DNA from: Acytostelium subglobosum LB1
Lineage: Eukaryota; Evosea; Eumycetozoa; Acytosteliales; Acytosteliaceae
NCBI RefSeq assembly: GCF_000787575.1
Contig: NW_012236522.1
Coordinates: 372,001-436,000, forward strand
Length of the DNA: 64,000 nt
Reading direction: 5' to 3'
Numbering within the stretch: the stretch's first letter is position 1; each line of letters starts with the position of its first letter. The notes beneath the pieces were generated by a model. It saw only the letters and a list, made by a program, of their open reading frames with translations, was not told the origin of the DNA and did no database searches. A program made the translations under genes and the position numbers. Of the stretch, positions 35,602 to 48,042 are shown one piece after another.

Positions 35602-35921
35602 TACTTTGTCTTTATCTTTTGAGAATGATATTAATAAGTATGATTAGAATAGGAATATACTTTAGTTTAGTGATCTGAAAGGATCGAGAATCAAGTACCT
35701 TTATCTCTTAGTTGTTGACATTCATCCACTCCTGTGTCTTACACTAACAACAGTGATTTCTTGGAAAGACATTATCTCTTGCCATTGCGGGGATGTGGTT
35801 ATAACTTCATTCATTCGTTCAATCAATATCCTTTTACAATATGACCATAGTTATAACCATTGTCGTTGAATACTTGGAATAAGCAACAACTAAGTGAGTA
35901 TACTATCTATCTATCATTCCT

Positions 35922-37483
35922 TTATCTGTTTATACATTTCAGTCTGCTTATATCATCCTCTTTGATGTGGTGACATAGTAGTCCTTCACTTTCAGAGTGT
36001 TCTTGATGTCTTCCTGTCTCTATCAGCTGCATGAACACTTCATCGCTGATGTCCAACACTACTTCATCAAGTTGTACGTTTCTTTCCAGATCTGGTCGAT
36101 GTGATTTAAACTGACTCTGTTGATGTTGTGTAACAATGTTAGTATATCTATCAATCATTCATTAATATGTATGAATCAACATACCATTTCTATATCTGTT
36201 GAGGAGATTGAATCAAACATTGTGGATGTTGACTTGTCGACTACGTCAATCACTTCGTTTGAACCTATCACGGCCAGTTTAACCTCCACTACCATGTCTT
36301 CCTGTTTCAATGATATCATAACTGATGTTGCAATGGTTGGCATGATGACATCATTGTCCTTGCCCAACAACAATGGAGCAGTACTAAATGACTTGATCTG
36401 ATACATGTCATAGGGGAACGAGTACAAGTGCAGTATAGACACTCCACACATCTCTATAACTAACAGCGCATTCTGGTAATGAATGTCAGCTACTAATCAT
36501 ACTCTAATTGATAGGAATACATACTGCAAGTCTAGCATTTGTATGCTCGCCAAGGAATGTTGGTATGATGTCAAACTTGAAGAGAAGGAGGATAACCAAG
36601 TTCTGCCAGAAGCCAAGAAACATTACAATCTTGATTGAAAGGAATTTGAGTAGTGGACGGTATGGACTCATTTCTTGTCGTCCCAATAGATAGAAGAATG
36701 TAAGTAGATACATGGCAACACATCCAGATGCCAATATTATCAATCTTAATATCAGATCAATATGTGCAATCTTATTCCTATGAGTATAAACCAATACCAA
36801 GTCAACGATTGATAACAATGGTTTGATCAATATGAATTGGAATATTCCAATACGACAGACTTGGATAAATCGTCTAAATTTGTTTAAAGTATTAGTACCT
36901 GGATTGATACTTGATTCGGAATATACATACTTTGATGGCCGGAAATTTATACACATCAATGGAAATGGCATCTTGATACGATGCTGACACATAAGATGAT
37001 TGACAAGGTTCTGTTCACCTCGACAATATTGCATACAAAGTAGGAAAAAGTTATACAGCACATAAGATTCATAACTATAATCCAGAGGAAGGAATGTTAA
37101 TGTCTCGAAAATATATCAATCAATCAAACATATACTTACAGGTCCTTTAAAATATTTAGACAAGCAGAGGGGCGAATGAACACTACGCTGATGTATGCTA
37201 CCATTGTGATCACTGGTATGGTGAATAGGATACGTACTACGTATCTTTGATGGTTTGGTTGAGAGAAGTTGCTAAGATGATTATAAATATGTTGGATTGA
37301 TATTAACATTGTAGTGGCCATCATTATTGATGCAATACTGATCACTGCTATCCAAGCTGGTTTAGGATGCTCCAAAGCATCTACTATATTATCATATATA
37401 TCATGATTTGGTAAACCATCTGGTGGTAGTAAACCATGTCCATTAATCGTAACATTATCTTCATTATTAATATTATCAAACAT
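35922..37483 (-). CDS. TMEM184/DUF300 (organic-solute-transporter alpha-like) membrane protein
   Basis: Five exons on the minus strand: 37483-37140, 37074-36931, 36873-36525, 36472-36185 and 36116-35922; 439 residues. The first helices (AWIAVISIASIMMATTMLIS, VRILFTIPVITMVAYISVVF) lead to YESYVLYNFFLL and a stretch with IGIFQFILIKPLLSIVDLVL, then SPYRPLLKFLSIKIVMFLGF and WQNLVILLLFKFDIIPTF. These are the signature segments of TMEM184. The soluble tail is acidic. The family is related to OST-alpha, a bile acid or steroid transporter; its role in amoebae is unknown. The 57-nt intron at 36874-36930 is stop-free. Confidence 0.83.
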
Positions 37484-38263
37484 GATTAATTATATTTATA
37501 TATGTTATATGATTATATTACTATTATTACATGTTATTTATAAACATAAGGTAGATATATATTTAAACAAACAATGATCCTCAAGATGATCAATGGGCGA
37601 TGAGAACGGTCCAACACTGGAATGAGTTGGTCCGAAAACATGATAGGGAACAGACCATTGTATACCCTCATAAGGTTCGTCTTTGAAACCAAAGTGGATC
37701 ATATGCGAGGTGAGTTTTTGTAAGGTTGTCTGGTTTCAAATTAGTTGTGTGGTCATCACATTCACACAAAGCGAGAAACCACTCATCCAACGTACCTGAT
37801 CGTCAGTCAGCTGTTAATCGGTCCATTATCTTGATCATTGATTGGTGTGTTTAGGAGTGAATAATGAACTTAAGATGTTGTCCTCAACAATTCTTAAATA
37901 TTCAATTAGTAATACTTGTCCTTCAGATGACCAACCGATTGTCGTTGGTTTAAAGATTAATTAGTATTTCAACATGGAAATATACCTTATAATAGTTATA
38001 AATAGTAGTATTGAGATAGATAATTGATATAAATAAAATGAACATATCTTATCTCTTTGTTATTTCAACAAATATTCTTAAGAATTTATCTGTTAGTTGA
38101 CATCCAAAAAAGGTAGACTTGTGGTAATAGTCTCTTTTTGAAAATAGTTGGTTGTTGGCTCGTCGTTTGAATTGAAGTTTCTCAGGTGTTATAACTTCAT
38201 AATCGTTACTCACAGATATAGATAAATAGATATCTATTTTATATCAATACAAATCAATCAATC
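37484..38263. other. Divergent intergenic region, no gene seen
   Basis: About 780 AT-rich bases between the starts of TMEM184 (minus) and ELP3 (plus). Expected to hold both promoters; I see no repeat or hairpin that stands out. Confidence 0.55.
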
Positions 38264-40111
38264 ATGTCATTGATGGTAGATACTTATAACCCAAAGCAAT
38301 CCACTAAGCAAGGTGCAAAGCCTGTTTGTATGTTGTCATTCATTCGTTCATTCAATCAATCAATCCTGCAGTTTGATTGAGACCAGACCTAACTTACAAA
38401 CTATTGTTGTTTAGATGGAAAGAATACACCACAGTTCACAAGGACAGTCGCAGAGGTTGTCAATACTTTGATCAATGCATATAAGGAGGGCAAGAAGGTC
38501 AACCTTTTAAAGATAAAGGCTGATCTCTCAGCAAAGAACTCTCTGTCTGATCAACCAAAGACAGTTGACATCATCTCTGCAATTCCCGAAGATTACAAAG
38601 CAGCTCTATTGCCTGCTCTCAAGGCCAAGCCTGTTAGAACAGCCTCAGGTGTATGTATCATCCATCGTCACAGTTGTTACTCTCGACTCACTCACTCAAT
38701 CAATCAATCAATCGATCAAATATAGATTGCAGTTGTAGCTGTTATGTGTAAGCCACATAGATGTCCTCACTTGGCAATGACAGGTAACATCTGTATCTAT
38801 TGCCCAGGTGGCCCAGACTCAGACTTTGAATACTCGACACAGTCATACACAGGTTACGAGCCAACATCTATGCGTGCTATTCGCGCTCGTTACAACCCAT
38901 ACTTGCAGACCAAGAGCAGAATCGATCAGCTGAAGCGACTCGGACACAGCGTGGAGAAGGTGGAGTTCATCATCATGGGTGGCACATTCATGTCATTGCC
39001 CGCAGAGTATCGCGACTACTTCATCAGGAATCTGCACGACGCACTCTCAGGACACTCTTCAAACAATGTGGCCGAGGCTGTAAAGTACTCGGAGCAATCA
39101 AACACCAAGTGCATTGGAATCACAATCGAAACAAGACCAGATCATTGTTTGAAGCTGCATCTGGGCAACATGTTGACGTACGGCTGCACTCGTCTTGAGA
39201 TTGGAGTGCAAAGTGTATTCGAGGACATTGCCAGAGACACAAACAGAGGCCACACGGTGCGTGCCGTGCTCGAGTCATTCCAGCTGGCCAAGGACAGTGG
39301 ATTCAAGGTGGTGGCACACATGATGCCCGATTTGCCCAACATGGGTATGGAGCGTGACGTCTACGGTTTCATGGAGTTCTTTGAGAACCCTGCGTTCCGC
39401 GCCGACGGTCTCAAGATCTACCCAACCCTGGTTATCCGTGGCACTGGTCTCTACGAGCTCTGGAAGACGGGCACCTACAAGAACTACTCACCCGACAGTC
39501 TTGTCGACCTCATTGCCAAGATCCTGGCGCTCGTGCCGCCCTGGACCAGAATATACCGTATCCAACGTGATATCCCCATGCCCCTGGTCACGTCTGGTGT
39601 TGAGTATGGCAATCTGCGTGAGTTGTGTCTTGCCAGAATGAAGGACTTTGGAACTAAGTGCCGCGATGTCAGGACACGTGAGGTTGGTATCCAGGAGGTG
39701 CATCACAAGATCAAGCCAGACCAAGTCGAGCTCATCAGACGTGACTACACTGCCAACGGTGGTTGGGAGACCTTCCTGTCGTATGAGGACCCCAAGCAGG
39801 ACATCCTCATCGGTTTGCTTCGTCTGCGCAAGTGCAGCGAAACCTCTTTCCGTCCAGAGCTGAAGGAGAACTGCTCCATTGTCAGAGAGCTTCACGTCTA
39901 TGGCAGTGTGGTGCCCATCCACAACAGAGACCCAACCAAGTTCCAGCATCAGGGCTATGGTACACTGCTCATGGAGGAGGCCGAGAGGATTGCCAGGGAG
40001 GAGCACGGATCGATCAAGTTGGCCGTCATCGCAGGTGTTGGTACGAGACACTATTACAGGAAGCTTGGATATGAACTTGATGGTCCATACATGTCCAAGA
40101 TGCTTTATTAA
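38264..40111 (+). CDS. elp3: Elongator complex catalytic subunit ELP3
   Basis: Three exons, 38264-38327, 38415-38650 and 38726-40111; 561 residues, the usual length. The radical SAM half has [20 protein letters not shown] (Cys 113, 123 and 126 as CX9CX2C) and [20 protein letters not shown], nearly invariant in ELP3. The C-terminal acetyltransferase half has [20 protein letters not shown], with the QxxGxG acetyl-CoA loop, and [20 protein letters not shown]3 makes the carboxymethyl intermediate at wobble uridine-34 of tRNAs. It is the most strongly conserved gene in the window. Convergent with the transporter gene, 31 bases apart. Confidence 0.96.
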
Positions 40112-40142
40112 AATTATGTTAATGCTATAATTTATACATGTG

Positions 40143-41558
40143 TTAGTTGTCTTCTTGATCATTATCGTCCTTGAGAAGTGGTGTTGTTTGATCGACATCA
40201 TCGTTCAATGATTTAGGTTGCCGGCTGCTGCCAAAGATTGGAAAGACTCTGGTGCTACGTGCGTTGTACTCATCGACATCAGTGTCAGATGGAGATGATG
40301 GTGAATTATAAAATTTTTGTTCCTGGTGTTGCTGTTGTTGTTGTTGTTGTTGTTGCAGTGCTTGTCGTTGTGCCCTGCTTATCTTGATAATGTTGTAGGC
40401 AAAGAATGCCAACAATGTTATGGACATTCCAATGTAGTTGACAACAGTGAATGGTGCCGTGGGGAAGATGAACGATGAGATGATGATCAGTACCACAATC
40501 TTGGCATTGCACACCAGTGCATAGTACAATGCACTAGTGTATCGAACAAGATAGTAATGACTGAGATTGTAGAACAGAGCAATGATGGCCAATGCAGCCA
40601 CCAAAAGACTAGGGTACAATGGGTCAGCCGGAGGATGCTCACGCACTAAGCGATTAAGTGATAGAGTTAGTGGTGGTCTCGCAGGAGACAAGAGGACAAG
40701 TGTGATTTACATACTCTTTGGATACTCAATAATGAAGAAGAGGGGGATGATTACAATTGTTGATGGCAATGATGTGACGGTGAGGATGGCCAGACTGTTG
40801 AGCTTAGGATCTTTGAGTAGGGAGGTGATGATCACAGTCTGGACCGCAGCAAACAATGTGGAAGCCAGTGCGTAGAGAAAGCCAGTTAGGGCGAAGCTTG
40901 GATTGTCTATGACAGCCATTATAGCGCCGCCCACAATCACCAATGTGATGGCCAGTACCTCAAGAGGATACTTTGTGCGATATATTGCCATCATAAGTAT
41001 GACAACAAAGAATGGCGACGTCGACTTGATGATCTGGTTGAGCGAGATTGGAAGTGTGACGATGCTAATGTTCTCCAGGACGTAGGTTGCCGCTTGGAAC
41101 ACAGCAGACATCAATAAGATCCACTTGCGTTGCATCAGGGCATCGTAGGGAAACTCTGATAGCTTGAGCACGAATGTGAAGAACAGACATCCAATGAATG
41201 TTGTGAAAGTTCCCGTCAAGATCACCAATATAGGATAACTGAAATGCAAGTCTCTGATCATATACTTATTGGATAATACCAATGTCATATTGAGTAGACA
41301 CCATGTTATCACCCAGAATGCTGCCCATAATCTTGTCCGCAGATCTTTTGATTCTTCTGGTAATATAAATGTATTCTTATTCTTTGTATTTGTACTTATT
41401 AGATTGATTATTGATCCAGTATTATAATAATATTCATCATCATTAATTGTTGTTTTTGTTGTTGTCTTTGTATTTGAGTAATAATCATCATTCTGATGAT
41501 TACCATCATCAGGTAACACCATGTAAGATTGAAGAGATGTTGAGTTGTTTGGCTCCAT
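40143..41558 (-). CDS. DMT-superfamily transporter (nucleotide-sugar/triose-phosphate translocator type)
   Basis: Two exons, 41558-40715 and 40645-40143; 448 residues. About ten helices include FWVITWCLLNMTLVLSNKYM, then NISIVTLPISLNQIIKSTSP, the triose-phosphate/nucleotide-sugar translocator segment, and the paired AVIDNPSFALTGFLYALAST. The splice chosen (AAG-A, then TG-CGT) keeps frame and skips a 69-nt intron; an alternative donor four bases on is possible. The C-terminal tail has a Gln run and acidic residues. Substrate cannot be read from the sequence; Golgi or ER location is likely. Confidence 0.8.
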
Positions 41559-41743
41559 CACCTCGTCATCGTATTTATGTATGTATATATCTGTTTATAT
41601 GTATGTACAATATATATGTATATGTATAATAATAAATATCTGTATCTATTCCTGCTCCATGTTTGAATGAAACAATCTTGTGTCCTCCCGACCTGAGACA
41701 GCGCTGTTTTACACTTTTTCGAAAGAATCAAGGGTTTTAGGGG

Positions 41744-42244
41744 TCAAGCCAGATCTTGGTTGACCACTTGCTCTGCCTCCTGTCCATCGCCATCGTCGAC
41801 ATCATCGCCATCATCGCCATCTCCATCTCCATCATCATCATCTCGTCTCTTCCTCTTGTTTAATGACTTGTTCAACTTGGCCAACTTTGCTTGCTCCTTC
41901 AACAGTCTCTTCTTCTTGACAGTGTTGTAATGATGCAATAGTTTTGAACATTCGTAGCATAGTACAACTTTGACCAATGCACTCTTGTCATGATTGTGTT
42001 CAGTGTAGTTGAAGGGCACTTCATAACTCTTTAGTTGAGTGTTTGATACTAAACACTTCCTATTTGCACATGTCTTTTGTCCTTTACCACTAACAACCTC
42101 CAACTCTGTTCTCCATCTTAATCCAATCTCTCCAGTTCTATATCTTGATAAATCTATTATTGCATATTCTTTGAATAGTCCATCATCTTCGTCATAATCA
42201 TCATCCTCGTCATCATCATCTCTAATAAATCTTTTCTTTTCCAT
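41744..42244 (-). CDS. FRA10AC1-like protein
   Basis: Single exon, 166 residues. LFKEYAIIDLSRYRTGEIGL, RWRTELEVVSGKGQKTCANR and CLVSNTQLKSYEVPFNY align to the human FRA10AC1 core (LFKEYCIADLSRYKENKFGF, SGKGQFFCGN, LKSWEVNFGY). Four Cys (C-ANRK-C and C-YE-C) look like a zinc ribbon. The ends are acidic and basic low complexity. FRA10AC1 is found in spliceosomal complexes. The N-terminal helices of the human protein are missing here, so either the protein is short or upstream exons exist; the start at 42244 is the only ATG I can support. Confidence 0.85.
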   Translation of the reverse strand: MEKKRFIRDDDDEDDDYDEDDGLFKEYAIIDLSRYRTGEIGLRWRTELEVVSGKGQKTCANRKCLVSNTQLKSYEVPFNYTEHNHDKSALVKVVLCYECSKLLHHYNTVKKKRLLKEQAKLAKLNKSLNKRKRRDDDDGDGDGDDGDDVDDGDGQEAEQVVNQDLA

Positions 42245-42515
42245 ATGGTATGTATTATTATTACTTCTAACTTATAACTTCAATAATTGAGTGAAGGAAA
42301 TACATCAATTACTAATTTAGTAACATGTCGTGAGTTGGATGAGTCATAATGGGCAACAATTCAGATTCTTCAACTTTCGACTTCACGTCCTTTTGTCCAC
42401 CCTTTGAATGAAACACGACACAAGATTCATTCTCTTTCATTCATTCATTCACATCCCATTCATACTTATATATTTGAATAAATACAGATATATATATATT
42501 ATATCATTGTACAAT

Positions 42516-44026
42516 ATGACAAACAAGAATACAACACTCTCTGAGAGTCAGATCAAGGGTATGTCAATCAGTCAGTCACAAGCCAATCAAAAAATGAATG
42601 ATTGATTGATGCACAAGATACCTTGAATGTAACATACTTGTTGCTGATCATACTTACACTCACTCAATCAATCAATCAATCATCATAAATATTGATCAAC
42701 AATAGAGAGTATAACAAAACTACAACAGAGAAAGGAGAATAGAAAACATGTAAAGTTGTGGAGACATCCTTTAAAGACTATTAAGTACTTTGGAATTGTA
42801 CTTAAGGATATGGTATTGAGTTGTCTAGGTTATTTTAGAGATAGACCTCTTACTTTGTTCCTTTGGACATTGTTGCTGTCATCGGCTACATTGGCCATCT
42901 ACGCACCAGGCCGTCATCAAGAGTACATTGGTCAGTACACCGATAAGTTGGCCATCTGTCTGTGGTGGGTTGGTCTGGGAGTGCTTTCCTCGGTTGGACT
43001 GGGCACTGGCCTGCACACATTCGTCCTCTACCTTGGTCCTCACATTGCCAAGGTGACCTGGACGGCCACCGAGTGGCAGACGTTGGACTTTGAGCAGTAT
43101 GGTCCCAACGCTTTCATCAACCCAAACGCACCTGTCGCTGGCGGCATCACCTTCTGGCAGATCCTACAGGCGATTCAAATCGCCGCGCTGTGCTGGGGTG
43201 CTGGCACGGCCATCGGTGAGCTGCCACCCTACTTTGTTGCTAGAACNAGCTCGTTTGAAGGGATTGCGTCTGGAAGAAGAGGAGGCCAAGAACAAGGCCA
43301 ACAATAAGGATGCCAAGGAAGAGAAGAAAGGTCTGGTTCAAAGACTCAGCGATGCGATTCCAGCACTCATTGGTAACATGGGATTCTTTGGTATCCTTGC
43401 ATTCGCTTCAGTATGTATTAAACTGGACTATACCAATCAATCAAACATACTCATTCAAACGACCAATCATAGATTCCAAACCCATTGTTTGACTTGGCAG
43501 GTATCACATGTGGACATTACTTGGTCCCCTTCTGGAAGTTCTTTGGAGCCACTCTGATTGGAAAGGCAGTGATCAAGGCACACATCCAGGCATGCTTTGT
43601 CGTGTTGGCATTCAACACCGAGACACTGACAGCCGTGGTCAACATGATTGAGACATACATCCCATTGTCCAAGGGCAAGATCCTTCCAATCCTCGAAAAG
43701 GAGCGTCAAAGAATGAACTCTGAATCAGGTGTAGCAACCAACCAACCAGTAAGTATTGCTTGTTCCAATGGGCAGTGAGTGCGCCAAACGGTTGACTAAC
43801 ATGTCCATGACATTGATCGTTCACGTAAATGTAGAAGAGCCTGTTGGGTGTCGCTTGGGACTGCATACTGGCATTGATGATCTTTTACTTCTTGGTGTCA
43901 ATCATCGACTCGAGTGTCCAGGAATACTTGATTGAGAAGGACAAGAAGAAGATTGAGAAGTTGGAAGCGTTGCTATCAGGTAAAAACAGCAACAAAAACA
44001 AGGTCGAGTCAAAGAAGGACAAATAA
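42516..44026 (+). CDS. vmp1: Vacuole membrane protein 1 (VMP1), with an apparent sequencing frameshift
   Basis: Exons 42516-42558, 42706-43410, 43473-43748 and 43835-44026; about 404 residues once the frame break is allowed for. VMP1 marks are WRHPLKTIKYFGIVLKDMVL, GLGTGLHTFVLYLGPHIAKV, CWGAGTAIGELPPYFVAR, and IPNPLFDLAGITCGHYLVPF with WKFFGATLIGKAVIK, the DedA/VTT core. The protein is an ER lipid scramblase needed for autophagy and ER contact sites. At 43247 the sequence has an ambiguous n, and frame shifts by one exactly there: VAR reads in one frame and ARLKGLRLEEEEAKNKA in the next. Removing one base restores the family's sequence, so this is almost surely a sequencing or assembly error, not a broken gene. 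Confidence 0.92.
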
Positions 44027-44473
44027 GTTTATATATATTTGGGAATCATTCCCAAGCAATAATATATAATTAATAATAATAATAATAATAATTCTCCTCG
44101 ATGGAGATTCACATTGTGGTTACATCATCATCAAGGAAGCAATGATTGATTGATTGGTTTGCAGACTGGGATGCAAAGCGGGTGTGCTGATTGATCGGTT
44201 TTGATGTGGTTACCTTCGGAGGCCCTCAAAATAATATCCAAATAGTCTTGATCGGCTTCCAACATGGGGAGGAGGAGTGTTTGAATGAGCAACAGGTGTG
44301 AAAGGGATGGATGGCTAAGAGTGACCCATATTGAGTGATGATAGTGAATGATGTTGCGTAGACTAAACTACACTACACTAAACAACTTAACTCGTTCACT
44401 GATCATTCGCAACAACATAAGCAAACAGGTAATATAGGTGCAAGGAACACATTCATTAATTCATACATGAACA
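44027..44473. other. Intergenic, no gene seen
   Basis: About 450 bases, with an (AAT)n run near 44065-44090 and a GC-richer middle. Probably 3' end of VMP1 plus the promoter of the next gene. Confidence 0.55.
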
Positions 44474-47400
44474 ATGAACTATAACGGCGTAACTCCAAGA
44501 GTGATACTGGGTGGAAACAGAGCGGCAAAGCCAAGTGCTGCTGGTACTGGTGTTGGCACTGGTACTGGCGCTGGCACTGGAACTGGTGTTGGTGCTCCAA
44601 GGTCAACTCCAACTCCAGCTCCAGCTCTCACATCATCACCTCCCACAACACCAGCTACAACATCCGCAACAGCAACTACAAAGCCAATACAACAAACACA
44701 GTTTGCTCCTGGCAATGTACCAACTCAAACTCAGAACGGTAGCATCACTGGAAGGCAACAAACATCAACATCTGTACATAGCAAGTCATTGTCAAGTCCA
44801 AACATCAATCAAACATCATCAACATCAACGCCAACATCATCTTCACAGAAGGATCGCACTTCATCATTGAATAGTGTACCACAAACAACAGCATCAGCAT
44901 CAGCATCGGCTGCCAACAACAATAACAACACTTCTTCATCATCAGGACGTCCAAGTTCAAACACAAGCTCTGGAGGCTCTATCTCACGTTCAGGCTCTGG
45001 AGCAAACGATCAGGGTGGATCAGTCAGTGAGATATATCAATTGATCGTCGAGCAGAAGTTGACAGAGAATGAGATATGGGGTGGCCATCCCGACCTCTTC
45101 CCCATCCTCTTCCAATTCCCCAACGTGTTCAAGTCTAGTACCGGTCAAGACACCGGAAGTAGTCATCTTCTCACAGTCAACTTGCCAAACACACCAGAGT
45201 TTGGTGGCACTGGCACTGGCGCTCCACCAAAGAAGTGTGGATATAAGATTGGAAAGAAGTTGACTGTGGCACAAACAATCAATCTAATATGCAAGAAGCA
45301 GAATAGTCCAGCAGACCCTCATCGATATTATCTCAAGACATTGTATGGTTGTGTGTTGGATGAGGAGCAGTTGCTGTCTACCTATGGATTTGGAACGTTC
45401 TTCACATCATGGGAGCTTAGTCTTGTTGCCAAGGATGCATATGCAACTATGGACTCTATATTACTTGCACAGCAACATCAAGTGATGGAGCCCACCGAGT
45501 TCATCATAGACTTCCAGTTGCCGCCACTCAAACAACTTCAAGGTCTAAAGAAGAAGAGACTAAAGGTTGACTCAAGCATGACCATCGGGCAGGTATGTCA
45601 GTCTCACTCAATCAATCATTGGAATCTTTCCAATCATACTAACACTGGAACCATTCCACCCCCATCACCCCCCACACACCATCAATCAATCAGATAATCG
45701 ACAACATTTGCACCAAGTTCAAGATTAATGATCCAGAGAGGTTCTCAATACTCACCAATGAGGAGTTCCCCTTGCAATTGCATCGTGATGCCTCACTGGC
45801 TCATTATGGTCTTGGCAACAAGGTCGCCGGCAACACTCCATCACCCCCTGGTGACAACATCGAGCTGAACATAGTGTTCAATGAGTTCATTCCTCCTTAT
45901 ACACTGCGAAGCAATGTCGTTCCATCATTTGGCGCACTTCAAATGGGTGCAACGGCATCAGGACATCAACAGAGACAACGCCGTGCGGCTTTGGTAGAGC
46001 TTGAGAACAAACTACACGAGTCAATCGACCTCAACAGAAGTCTGGCGCAGAGGTTCAAGGATGTGGCAGGGGAGGCCAAAGAGCATGAGGACAAGACGAA
46101 CCAACAAATCACCGAAATGGAAGCAAGCCACAACTATATCATGCAACGAATCGTTCAGCAGTTGACCGTGGTCAAGGAGAACTTCATGCAAGAGAAGGAG
46201 GGACACAAGCGCCAGCTATCGATCATGCTGCAGGAGAAGAGCACGATGGTTGGAGAGCGCGATAGGCTCACGAGCGAGAACACTCGATTGGCAAGCGAGT
46301 TGGGCGACGCTGGTGTCAAGGCATACCAGGAGCGGGCCAGCCACACCGAAGTCGTCCTGAAGCTGAATGATACAATCGACTCTATGTCCACACGAACACG
46401 CTCGCTCGAGGAGAAGGTGGCCGAGCAGGGGCGTCGCAATGACGAGCTGGACACCGCACTCAAGGCCAGTCAGGCCAGTCTGGATCGTGCAAAGGCCGAT
46501 GCACAAAAGGATGAAGTGACACACATGGAGCAACTCAAACAGATGGAGCTGGAGCATGATGAGCTGCGTGCCAAGTCCGAGGGCATCATCCGTGAGATCT
46601 ACAAGAGAATGGAGGTTCAGAAGCAAGGAGAGGACCAACGCATCCAGGCGCTCACTCAATCACTCAAGCAGAGCGAGGAGCAGCGTATACAGTCTCTCAC
46701 GCAATCACTAAAGCAGAGTGAAGAGCAGCGCATCCAGGCGCTCACTCAGGCACTCAAACAAGAGGTGATCGTGGCGGTATCGACGCAAAAGGAGGTCGAG
46801 CAACAGAAGATCCAGACTATCACACAGACTCTCAAGCAGAGTGAGGAGCAGCGTATCCAGGCGCTCAAACAAAGTGAGGAGCAGCGCATCCAGAGCATCA
46901 CTCAATCGCTCAAACAGACAGAGGAGCAGCGCATCCAGGCGCTCAAACAAAGCGAGGAACAGCGTATTCAGGCACTCAAGCAGACAGAGGAACAGCGCAT
47001 CCTGGCGCTCAAACTGAGCGAGGAGCAGCGCATCCAGAGCATCACTCAATCACTCAAGCAGAGTGAGGAGCAACGTATCCAGGCACTCAAACAGAGCGAG
47101 GAGCAGCGCATCCAAGCGCTCAAACAAAGTGAGGAGCAGCGCATACAGAGCATCACTCAAACACTCAAGCAGGAGACCAACGTGGCCAATATTGAACGTG
47201 AGAACATGCGATCAGCCATCAACAAACTCACTGAGGAGTTGAAGGAGAAGGACAACATCATCAGATCGGTACATCCCAAGAAGATTGAGACGTTGGAGCA
47301 GTCGATCAAACAGTTGGAGGCCAGGATGGAGCAGACTGAGCGCGACTCCAAGCTCAACAAACAGCAGGCAACACTGAGGTCGATGGAGGTGGACGAGCTG

Positions 47401-48042
47401 AAGCGCCAGATGGAGTTGCAGCGCGTCTCTAGCCAGGAGCAGGTGCGCCAGGTGCAGGGCCAGCTGGATCGCGCCACCAACCAATCCAGCGACGAAGAGG
47501 GCAAGTTCAGAAAGTTGAACCAGGACTTTGCCGCGATCAAGGCTGAGCTAGAGACTGAGCGATACAAGAATGAACATATCACCAAGTCCCTCAACGATGT
47601 CAAGCAGGCCAAGTTGGATCAAGAGGCTGCCTTTAGGGCGAAAGAACAGGCCATGCTCACAAGTGCATTGTCCGATCATCACCATGTAGTGGCACCAGTG
47701 GCACCACCCTTGCCATCATCATCGTCATCATCATCATCAATCAAGAACAACAACAACAACAACAGAGTTCCAGGCAGCAGCAGCAACGGCAACAACAATA
47801 GATCACCGGATGTTGGAGTTGGTAGAGATGATTGTGACTCGATCATCACGAGTGAGTCATTGTCTGGCGCCAAGAACACATTGCGCGCCGTTCCCAACAT
47901 TGCACCTGCAGCTCCACTTGATCGTGGAGTATCCTCCATCGCAGAGATACTACGTGCTTCCATGCAAAAGAGATTCAATGCCATGAACCAAGTAGACTTT
48001 GTCGAGTTGGATGACGTCGATGATGGTGAATTCCAGGATTGA
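44474..48042 (+). CDS. Large coiled-coil protein with tandem ubiquitin-like (FERM-N/RA-like) domains
   Basis: Two exons, 44474-45592 and 45694-48042; 1155 residues. After a Gly/Thr/Ser/Asn-rich start, residues about 175-305 hold SVSEIYQLIVEQKLTENEIW and KKCGYKIGKKLTVAQTINLI, resembling a talin-like FERM F0/F1 module. A second ubiquitin-like unit follows (KKKRLKVDSSMTIGQIIDNI ... NIELNIVFNEF) and spans the intron. From about residue 510 to 1020 the protein is one long coiled coil with a tandem repeat of about 11 residues (ALKQSEEQRIQ). The N-terminal pair suggests a link to membranes or small GTPases, the rod suggests a dimeric scaffold. No named family recognised. Confidence 0.78.
46630..47170 (+). 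repeat. Tandem coding repeat LKQSEEQRIQ
   Basis: About a dozen imperfect copies of a 33- or 45-nt unit encoding ALKQSEEQRIQ or SITQSLKQSEEQRIQ, inside the coiled-coil gene. The 11-residue spacing fits a continuous coiled coil. Copies differ at synonymous sites, so the array is not brand new. Confidence 0.85.

Noticed and set aside
43247-43310. VMP1 as a true pseudogene
   Set aside because: The break coincides with the only ambiguous base, and all other motifs and splice sites are intact.
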